Shown one piece after another: positions 57,722 to 64,000 of a stretch of 64,000 nt of DNA. Source of the stretch: Salinimicrobium xinjiangense DSM 19287 (GTDB lineage Bacteria > Bacteroidota > Bacteroidia > Flavobacteriales > Flavobacteriaceae). The stretch is from NCBI RefSeq assembly GCF_000423585.1, contig NZ_AUIG01000008.1:1-64000 (forward strand). The letters are read 5' to 3'. The notes beneath the pieces are model-generated. The model saw nothing but the letters and a program-made list of their open reading frames with translations, was not told where the DNA came from and made no database searches. Position 1 is the stretch's first letter, and each line of letters opens with the position of its first letter. The position numbers and the translations under genes are program-made.

Positions 57722-58894
57722 TTACTCCCGTCTGTACTTCTTAGTGTCGTCAAAAACCTGATCCAGGATCGCTTTATCCTGTTCAGAAAATTCAATGTCC
57801 CTCCTTGCCATTACTTTTTCAGCTACTTCAAACGCCTTAACTGTCTTATAAGTAGTTGTACCTCCACTTCCACCCCAACTGAAGCTGGGAATGAAATTCC
57901 GTGGAAAACCGGCGCCAAAGATATTTGCACTAACTCCCACGACAGTCCCGGTATTGAACATGGTGTTTATTCCGCATTTACTATGATCTCCCATCATGAG
58001 TCCACAAAATTGCAAGCCTGTGGGCGCGAATCTTTCGGAATAATAATCCCATAAACGCACATCTGAATAATCATTTTTCAAATTAGAGGTATTGGTATCT
58101 GCTCCAAGATTGCACCACTCTCCCAAAACTGAATTTCCGAGGAAACCATCATGTCCTTTGTTAGAGTATCCAAAAATGACAGAATTGTTAACCTCTCCTC
58201 CAACTTTCGAATATGGCCCAACTGTGGTAGATCCGTAGATCTTTGCACCCATTTTTATAATACCTTGCTCACACAGTGCAAAAGGCCCGCGAATTATACT
58301 TCCCTCCATCACTTCGGCATCTGCCCCAATGTAAATAGGACCTCCAGAAGCATTTAATATGGTGCACTCCACCTTCGCTCCCTCCTCTAAAAATATATTT
58401 TCGGGTGCGATCACCTGGTTTGTAGAGGAAAGCTTCTGGCTCTTCCGGTGTTCTGTTAGCTGCTCAAAGTCGGCGGCGATCGCCTCTGCATTGAGTCTAA
58501 AAATATCCCAGGTATGCTCGACCATCATAGCTTTTCCTTCCATTTCAATGGAGGTACATTTAGCAAATTCGACATCCTGTTCTTCATAAGCATGAAAAGC
58601 AACTACATCCTCCTCGTGAAATATGGCTTCTCCCGGCTGCAGATTCTTTATTTGTTCGACCAGCTCGGCTGTGGGTAAAAAAGCAGCGTTAATCATCACA
58701 TTTTCTTCCATCTCTACCATAGGCCATTTCTCAGATAAATAGTCTTCAGTGATAGTAGAGGTGGTTGTATTGAGATATTTCTCCCATTTCTCACGAATAG
58801 TAAGAATACCAATTCTTATATCGGCTACAGGACGAGTGAAGGTAAAAGGCAGTAACTGGGTACGCACGGCCCCGTCAAATAATATATAGTTCAT
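57722..58894 (-). CDS. GlmU-like protein (putative sugar nucleotidyltransferase with left-handed beta-helix)
   Basis: A 390-residue protein of the Bacteroidota GlmU-like family. The N-terminal half (about 1-170) starts NYILFDGAVRTQLLPFTFTRP; the usual pyrophosphorylase loop (LAAGxGTRM) is absent. The C-terminal half (about 175-350) has hexapeptide repeats of a left-handed beta-helix (GPIYIGADAEVMEGSIIRGP, GAKIYGSTTVGPYSKVGGEV). It may bind or modify a nucleotide sugar, but activity is uncertain. Confidence 0.85.
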   Translation of the reverse strand: MNYILFDGAVRTQLLPFTFTRPVADIRIGILTIREKWEKYLNTTTSTITEDYLSEKWPMVEMEENVMINAAFLPTAELVEQIKNLQPGEAIFHEEDVVAFHAYEEQDVEFAKCTSIEMEGKAMMVEHTWDIFRLNAEAIAADFEQLTEHRKSQKLSSTNQVIAPENIFLEEGAKVECTILNASGGPIYIGADAEVMEGSIIRGPFALCEQGIIKMGAKIYGSTTVGPYSKVGGEVNNSVIFGYSNKGHDGFLGNSVLGEWCNLGADTNTSNLKNDYSDVRLWDYYSERFAPTGLQFCGLMMGDHSKCGINTMFNTGTVVGVSANIFGAGFPRNFIPSFSWGGSGGTTTYKTVKAFEVAEKVMARRDIEFSEQDKAILDQVFDDTKKYRRE

Positions 58895-58971
58895 TTGAAA
58901 GTCATTTACATGTAAAGGTACAAGTAATATTAAATTGGAAGAAATGGAGACAAAGAGACATATTCGTACAC

Positions 58972-58998
58972 AAAAAAAGCCCCCTGGACAGGAGGCTT
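58972..58998 (-). terminator. Terminator of rpmE
   Basis: On the minus strand AAGCCTCC pairs with the GGGGGCTT arm, followed by seven U, about 20 nt after the rpmE stop. Confidence 0.82.
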
Positions 58999-59019
58999 AT
59001 AGTATTATGGAGCGAAAAT

Positions 59020-59271
59020 TTACTTTTTAAATTTCGCGTATTTGTTCTTGAACTTGTCAATACGACCGGCAGTATCAAGCAATTTAGCTTTACCAGTGTA
59101 GAACGGGTGAGAAGTTCTGGAGATCTCCAACTTCACTAAAGGATATTTCTCACCATCAACTTCAATAGTTTCTTTTGTGTTTGCGGTAGATTTGGTAATA
59201 AAAACTTCCTCATTGGACATGTCTTTAAACGCTACCAATCTATAATTTTCCGGATGGATTCCCTGCTTCAT
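59020..59271 (-). CDS. rpmE: 50S ribosomal protein L31 type B
   Basis: L31 of 83 residues, type B (YkgM-like), without the zinc CxxC of type [43 protein letters not shown] and [11 protein letters not shown] are typical. A single gene with its own promoter and terminator. Confidence 0.97.
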   Translation of the reverse strand: MKQGIHPENYRLVAFKDMSNEEVFITKSTANTKETIEVDGEKYPLVKLEISRTSHPFYTGKAKLLDTAGRIDKFKNKYAKFKK

Positions 59272-59309
59272 CTCTTAATTCTTTAAAATCTTGTAATTTT
59301 TTCGAGGTG

Positions 59310-59340
59310 CAAATTTAATTAATTTTTACAATCAAACAAG
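59310..59340 (-). promoter_or_regulatory. Promoter of rpmE
   Basis: On the minus strand CTTG (59337-59340), a 19-nt spacer and a perfect TAAATTTG (59310-59317), about 38 nt before the ATG. Confidence 0.65.
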
Positions 59341-59442
59341 CATTATCAACTAATTTTTCACAACAAAAGAAAGCCGCAGCACCTGTGTAACGTTTTGTTA
59401 TATTTGCTTACTAACTGTAATATCAACCAAATTTAATATTTT

Positions 59443-59973
59443 ATGGAAGCTCAACAAGCTAAAGCTCGTAAATTTGTTCTGAATTACGGTTTAATACTGG
59501 GAATTTTACTGGTCCTCCTTGGTGTTATTATGTATGTATTGAATTACCACTTAAAGCCTCACTGGTCTTTTATGGTAATTACTTTTGCTGTTTTTATAGC
59601 CGTTGTTGTTTATGGGATCAAAGGCTACAAAAAAGAAAACGGAGGATTTCTATCTATAGGTGAGGCCATTAAAGTTGCTGTAGGAATTGCACTTATTGCA
59701 GCTATTATTAGCGGTCTTTGGGTAGTGGTCCTGTCTACTATACTAGAACCCGATTATATGGAGCAGGCAATTGAACTACAAAAACAGGAAGCATTTGCAA
59801 ATAATCCCGCCCTTACTGAAGAGCAATGGGAAAAAGGACTGGAAATGAGTGCTGCTTTTAGAGGACCTTGGATTACCTTTGCTTTTACCCTTGTCGTTGA
59901 TATGCTTTTTGGATTGATCGTTGGATTGATCGCCGGAGCTATTATGAAGCAAAGAAGGCCATACGAAGTATAA
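59443..59973 (+). CDS. DUF4199 family membrane protein
   Basis: A 176-residue protein with four membrane helices (about 13-35, 42-60, 76-100, 143-168) and an acidic loop after helix 3. It is of the Bacteroidota DUF4199 family, function unknown. It is followed after 10 nt by a glycosyltransferase gene, a pairing I believe is conserved in flavobacteria, so it may help that enzyme. TATATTTG at 59399-59406 is a good -7 element without a clear -33 partner. Confidence 0.9.
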   Translation: MEAQQAKARKFVLNYGLILGILLVLLGVIMYVLNYHLKPHWSFMVITFAVFIAVVVYGIKGYKKENGGFLSIGEAIKVAVGIALIAAIISGLWVVVLSTILEPDYMEQAIELQKQEAFANNPALTEEQWEKGLEMSAAFRGPWITFAFTLVVDMLFGLIVGLIAGAIMKQRRPYEV

Positions 59974-59983
59974 AACAAATTTA

Positions 59984-60943
59984 ATGCAGTTATCTATCGT
60001 CATCCCTCTTCTTAATGAAGAAGAATCTTTAAAGGAATTATACAATTGGATCGCAACTGTTATGCGGTCCAATTCTTTTTCCTATGAAATTCTTTTTATT
60101 GATGACGGCAGTACAGACAATTCCTGGAAGATTATTAAAAAGATTTCGGCAGAGGATCCTGCAGTCAAGGGAATAAAATTCAACCGGAATTACGGAAAAT
60201 CCCAGGCGCTGCATGTGGGTTTTGACAAGGCCGAAGGCGATGTGGTGATTACCATGGATGCCGATCTACAGGATAATCCCGAAGAAATTCCGGAACTTTA
60301 TAACCTTATCACAAAAGAAGGATACGACCTTATCTCTGGCTGGAAAAAGAAACGCTATGATTCGGTATTATCTAAAAATCTTCCTTCAAAGCTGTTTAAT
60401 GCTGCGGCAAGGAAAACCTCAGGGCTAAAGTTACATGACTTCAATTGCGGACTTAAGGCTTATCGTAAATCTGTCATCAAGAACATTGATGTTTACGGAG
60501 AAATGCACCGCTACATTCCGGTGCTGGCGAAAAATGCCGGTTATTCCAGAATTGAAGAAAAAGTAGTGAAACACCAGGCGAGGAAATATGGGAAAACCAA
60601 ATTCGGAGCCGAAAGATTCGTGAACGGGTTTCTGGACCTTATAACTATCTGGTTTTTGTCTAAGTTTGGTAAACGCCCCATGCACCTTTTTGGAGCTTTA
60701 GGAATACTTATGTTCTTCTTCGGATTTCTTTTTACCCTCTGGATTGGTATTTCTAAATTATACAAACTTTATGAAGGTTTGCCCAGCATCCTCGTAACAG
60801 ATAATCCCTGGTTCTACATCGCACTTACTACTATGATTCTCGGAACTTTATTGTTCTTAGCCGGCTTCCTTGGAGAGCTAATCCTTCGCAGCAGCCGGGA
60901 AAAAGAGCGGTATCGCATTAGCGAAACAACAGGAGAGTTTTAA
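59984..60943 (+). CDS. Family 2 glycosyltransferase (polyprenyl-phosphate sugar transferase-like)
   Basis: A GT2 enzyme of 319 residues of the DPM1/GtrB/ArnC type. SIVIPLLNEEESL is the nucleotide strand, IDDGSTDNSW follows, and the DxD-type motif is MDADLQDNPEEIPEL (about 86-100). KHQARKYGKTKFGAERF is the later conserved part. Two C-terminal membrane helices (about 233-258 and 272-298) anchor it. It likely transfers a sugar to a lipid phosphate carrier. Confidence 0.93.
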   Translation: MQLSIVIPLLNEEESLKELYNWIATVMRSNSFSYEILFIDDGSTDNSWKIIKKISAEDPAVKGIKFNRNYGKSQALHVGFDKAEGDVVITMDADLQDNPEEIPELYNLITKEGYDLISGWKKKRYDSVLSKNLPSKLFNAAARKTSGLKLHDFNCGLKAYRKSVIKNIDVYGEMHRYIPVLAKNAGYSRIEEKVVKHQARKYGKTKFGAERFVNGFLDLITIWFLSKFGKRPMHLFGALGILMFFFGFLFTLWIGISKLYKLYEGLPSILVTDNPWFYIALTTMILGTLLFLAGFLGELILRSSREKERYRISETTGEF

Positions 60944-60993
60944 ACAATTTCCCATAGAAATACTTATTTTTGTTACTGATTAAAAAAATAGGC

Positions 60994-62724
60994 ATGAGCT
61001 ATTACGACATAAAGACAAGAGCAGAATCCTGGCTTAACCCGGTATTTGATGAAGAAACTAAAAATAAAGTAAAAGATCTACTGGAAAATGATCCCGATGA
61101 TTTAAAGGAAAGCTTCTACAAGGACCTGGAATTTGGTACCGGTGGAATGCGAGGCATCATGGGAGTTGGAACCAACAGGATCAATAAATATACCCTCGGA
61201 AAGAACACCCAGGGAATTTCCGATTATCTCAAAAGTCAATTCCCAGACGAAGACCTGCGCGTAGTTATCGCGTATGATTGCCGCCGTAACAGTAAAGAAC
61301 TGGCTAAAGTGGTTGCCGATGTGTTTTCGTCTAACGGAATAAAAGTTTTTCTTTTTTCTGAACTCCGTCCTACTCCCGAATTATCTTTCGCTGTGAAATA
61401 TCTTGACTGCCACTGCGGAATTGTACTTACCGCGAGTCATAATCCGCCCGAATACAACGGCTACAAAGTCTATTGGCAGGACGGGGGGCAATTAGTTCCT
61501 CCACATGATCATAGGATCGTGGAAGTTATTGCCGGACTTGATTATTCTGAAGTAAAGTTTGAAGCCAATGAGGATCTGATCGAACTTATAGACACTCAAG
61601 TGGATGAAGCATTTATAAAAGCCTCTGTGGAAAACGGAAGCTTTAATACTCCCCAGGACGCTAAAGACAATCTTAAGATCGTTTTTACCTCGCTTCATGG
61701 AACTGCAATTAAATTGAATCCTAAAGTTCTGGAAACTGCAGGATATAAAAATGTTATTCTGGTTGAGGAACAATCTGAACCTAACGGTGAGTTTCCCACA
61801 GTGGAATCTCCAAATCCTGAAGAACCGGAAGCTTTAAAAATGGCCCTGGATAAAGCTGAGGAAGTAAATGCCGATATTGTCATTGGAACAGATCCCGATG
61901 GAGACCGACTGGGAGTAGCCGTAAGAAATCTCGAAGGTGAAATGGTATTGCTTAATGGAAATCAAACTATGCTGGTAATGACCTGGTTCCTCCTTGAACA
62001 GTGGAAAAAAGAAGGTCGTATTAGAGGTCGTGAATTTGTTGGATCTACCATAGTCTCTACCCCAATGCTTCGGGTGGTGACTGAGAATTACGGAGTAAAG
62101 TATAAAGAAGGTCTTACCGGCTTTAAATGGATCGCTAAGATGATCAAAGACAATCCCGGACTTGATTACGTAGGAGGTGGAGAAGAAAGTTTTGGATTCA
62201 TGGTAGGAGATTTTGTGCGGGATAAAGATGCCACCACTTCTACCCTACTGGCATGTGAAATTGCTGCCGAGATGAAAGCCAGAGGCATTTCTTTTTATGG
62301 AAAATTGCTTGAACTTTATGAGCAATATGGCCTTTATAAGGAAGAATTGATCTCTTTGGTAAAAAAAGGTATTGATGGTGCCGAGCAGATAAAGAATATG
62401 ATGATAAGTCTGCGGGACAATCCGCTTAGCGAAATTGCCGGGGAAAAAGTTGTTCTTGTTGAAGATTACCAAAGTTCAAAAGCATTTAACTATGGCCTGA
62501 CTGAAACCACTGTTGAAACTCTGGACATCCCAAAATCCAACGTTCTCATATACTATACAGAAAATGGAACTAAAGTGGCAGCACGACCAAGTGGGACAGA
62601 ACCAAAGATTAAATTCTACATAAGTGTAAATGCTCCTCTGGATGACGTGCAGAACTATAAAAAAGTTGAGCAGGAACTTTCAGAAAAAATCGCAGGAATT
62701 AAATCCGAGCTAAAACTGGCGTAA
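60994..62724 (+). CDS. Phosphoglucomutase/phosphomannomutase family protein
   Basis: Alpha-D-phosphohexomutase of 576 residues, of the PGM2/YhxB-like branch. The phospho-Ser is Ser148 in TASHNPPEYNGYK, the Mg loop is GTDPDGDRLG, the sugar loop is GGGEESFGF, and the phosphate loop is RPSGTEPKIKFY. The start is the ATG at 60994 (MSYYDIKTRAE); a TTG at 60970 gives eight extra residues within a promoter-like TATTTTTG (60965-60972). It supplies hexose 1-phosphates for polysaccharide or glycogen. The ABC exporter gene follows after 10 nt. Confidence 0.95.
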   Translation: MSYYDIKTRAESWLNPVFDEETKNKVKDLLENDPDDLKESFYKDLEFGTGGMRGIMGVGTNRINKYTLGKNTQGISDYLKSQFPDEDLRVVIAYDCRRNSKELAKVVADVFSSNGIKVFLFSELRPTPELSFAVKYLDCHCGIVLTASHNPPEYNGYKVYWQDGGQLVPPHDHRIVEVIAGLDYSEVKFEANEDLIELIDTQVDEAFIKASVENGSFNTPQDAKDNLKIVFTSLHGTAIKLNPKVLETAGYKNVILVEEQSEPNGEFPTVESPNPEEPEALKMALDKAEEVNADIVIGTDPDGDRLGVAVRNLEGEMVLLNGNQTMLVMTWFLLEQWKKEGRIRGREFVGSTIVSTPMLRVVTENYGVKYKEGLTGFKWIAKMIKDNPGLDYVGGGEESFGFMVGDFVRDKDATTSTLLACEIAAEMKARGISFYGKLLELYEQYGLYKEELISLVKKGIDGAEQIKNMMISLRDNPLSEIAGEKVVLVEDYQSSKAFNYGLTETTVETLDIPKSNVLIYYTENGTKVAARPSGTEPKIKFYISVNAPLDDVQNYKKVEQELSEKIAGIKSELKLA

Positions 62725-62734
62725 GCCGCTCTTG

Positions 62735-64000
62735 ATGAATTATTTTAAAAAGATCCTAAGGTTCGCAATTCCGTATAAGCGATTTGCGGTCCTTAATATT
62801 ATCTGTAATATTTTTTATGCACTTTTTAGCACTTTGTCATTTCTGGCGCTCATCCCGGTGATCCAGATACTTTTTGACAAGACAAAAAGAGTGGCAGTAG
62901 AGCCAGAATGGGCAGGTTCGGGAAGCCTCAAAGATTATGTTATAGATTATTTCAATTTTCAGGTCACCCGTCGCGTCAATGAAGATGAAGTGACTGCCCT
63001 GCTTTTTGTCTGCGGGGTTGTAGTGATCCTTTTCTTTCTAAAGAACCTGTTTGGCTACCTGGCCGCCTTTTTCATCACCTTCCTTAGAAATGGTGTTCTT
63101 AGAGATGTTCGGGATGCTATCTATGATAAAATTCTGGCACTGCCGGTTTCCTATTTTTCTGAAAAACGAAAAGGAGATACAATTTCCCGGATCACGGCCG
63201 ATGTCAATGAGGTGCAAACATCTTTCCTTTCTATCCTCGAGCTTATTGTAAGGGAACCATTAACGATCATTTTCACCATCACTGCGATGTTGATCATGAG
63301 CCCTACCCTTACTTTATTTGTCTTTATTTTTCTTCCTATTTCGGGCTTTATTATTTCTCTCATCGGAAAAAAACTGAAGAGCCAGTCCAACCTTGCCCAG
63401 GAAGAAAACGGACATTTCCTGTCTTTGGTGGAAGAAACCCTCTCCAGCCTTAAAATTGTAAAAGGATTTAATGCTGAAGAAAAGTTCAGAAAGAAATTCA
63501 GAGATTCCACTCATCGTCTAAAGAGAATTCTGGATAGTCTCATCAACAGGCAAAATCTCGCTTCTCCTACCAGTGAATTCCTTGGGATCTTCGTAATTGT
63601 GATCATTCTTTGGTTTGGCGGAAATATGGTTCTGGTGGAAGGAACATTGGATGGCGCCACTTTTATCGCCTTTATGGGTCTGGCGTATAATATACTTACC
63701 CCGGCGAAGCAGATAAGCAAGGCAACCTACAGTGTAAAAAAAGGTGATGCGGCAGCAGAGAGGATCTTTCAGGTGCTGGAAACTGAAAGTACAATAGTGG
63801 ATGCTGAAAATGCAATTGACAAAACAGACTTTAGCGATGAAATTGAAATACAGAATATTTCCTTTAAGTACGAAGAGGAATACGTCCTGAAAAATTTCAG
63901 CATAAGCGTTCCCAAAGGATCAACCGTTGCTCTTGTAGGACAATCCGGAAGCGGGAAATCAACTATTGCTAACCTGGTTACCAGATTTTACGATGTCAAT
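62735..64000 (+). CDS. ABC exporter, MsbA-like, 3' end outside the window
   Basis: The first 422 residues of a fused permease-ATPase exporter. Six membrane helices span about 17-310, with the family segment LRNGVLRDVRDAIYDKILALPVSYFSEKRKGD split over the second cytosolic loop and ATYSVKKGDAAAERIFQVLE before the ATPase. The ATPase begins EIQNISFKYEEE, with Walker A GQSGSGKST (402-410). The frame runs open to the edge, so signature and Walker B are missing only because the window ends. Probable cargo is lipid A or another lipid. In an operon with the phosphohexomutase. Confidence 0.93.
   Translation, partial: MNYFKKILRFAIPYKRFAVLNIICNIFYALFSTLSFLALIPVIQILFDKTKRVAVEPEWAGSGSLKDYVIDYFNFQVTRRVNEDEVTALLFVCGVVVILFFLKNLFGYLAAFFITFLRNGVLRDVRDAIYDKILALPVSYFSEKRKGDTISRITADVNEVQTSFLSILELIVREPLTIIFTITAMLIMSPTLTLFVFIFLPISGFIISLIGKKLKSQSNLAQEENGHFLSLVEETLSSLKIVKGFNAEEKFRKKFRDSTHRLKRILDSLINRQNLASPTSEFLGIFVIVIILWFGGNMVLVEGTLDGATFIAFMGLAYNILTPAKQISKATYSVKKGDAAAERIFQVLETESTIVDAENAIDKTDFSDEIEIQNISFKYEEEYVLKNFSISVPKGSTVALVGQSGSGKSTIANLVTRFYDVN

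Noticed and set aside
1-64000. Prophage, integrative element or defence island
   Set aside because: Genes are housekeeping or envelope functions with uniform codon style; no integrase, phage structural, toxin-antitoxin or restriction genes were seen apart from the single IS200-like gene.

Overview
The window is ordinary chromosomal DNA from a member of the Bacteroidota, most likely a marine or saline Flavobacteriaceae species of the Gramella/Salegentibacter/Salinimicrobium type. This is inferred from several features. The family set is typical: DUF4290, DUF4199, DUF4252, a GlmU-like protein, short CarB and L31 type B. Promoters follow the Bacteroidota form TTTG-N19-TAnnTTTG, seen almost perfectly before the tRNA-Met, rpsF and rpmH genes. 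Good Shine-Dalgarno sequences are nearly absent. I see no rRNA, prophage, CRISPR array or integrative element.

Layout. 0.4-2.3 kb: aldo/keto reductase, small lipoprotein, ribosome hibernation factor. 2.4-4.8 kb (minus): a DUF493-DUF4290-murA operon. 4.9-8.3 kb (plus): ATPase-recQ-fmt, tightly coupled. 8.4-12.5 kb: HU, YqgE, class IV aminotransferase, START-like protein, tRNA-Met, a secreted orphan and hemG. 12.6-18.7 kb: second aldo/keto reductase, hisS, an MacB-like permease and the rpsF-rpsR-rplI operon. 18.8-24.4 kb: LytTR regulator, priA, and nadC-yihY-chalcone isomerase-like. 24.5-31.8 kb: rlmH, rdgB, DEAD-box helicase, a surface or periplasmic protein, trmH-like, a sirtuin and purB. 32.0-37.2 kb: an ECF sigma / anti-sigma / two-DUF4252 operon divergent from two S41 protease lipoproteins.

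37.2-43.6 kb is a vitamin B12 uptake locus. On the minus strand a cobalamin riboswitch precedes a BtuB-type TonB receptor and a BtuG-like surface beta-propeller lipoprotein. On the plus strand lie btuF, btuC and btuD. Together they would bind B12 at the surface, move it through the outer membrane and pump it across the inner membrane. The riboswitch appears to carry a 124-nt insert made of a dispersed intergenic repeat.

43.6-49.3 kb: rmuC, a serine hydrolase, thioesterase, bile-acid-symporter-like protein, and then an IS200-like (RAYT-type) transposase bracketed by two sets of REP-like palindromes in the same order. 49.3-64.0 kb: carB without its allosteric domain, rpmH (52 codons), a TPR protein, a cysteine-free thioredoxin-fold protein, lytic transglycosylase, hydrolase, mtaB, GlmU-like protein, rpmE, DUF4199 plus glycosyltransferase, phosphohexomutase, and the start of an MsbA-like ABC exporter cut by the window edge.

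I found no wholly new multi-gene system. The best leads are the interrupted riboswitch, the RAYT/REP unit, the ECF operon with its candidate own promoter, a terminator hairpin touching a start codon, and several proteins that lack textbook catalytic or metal-binding residues (MurA Cys, sirtuin zinc Cys, thioredoxin CXXC, CarB regulatory domain).
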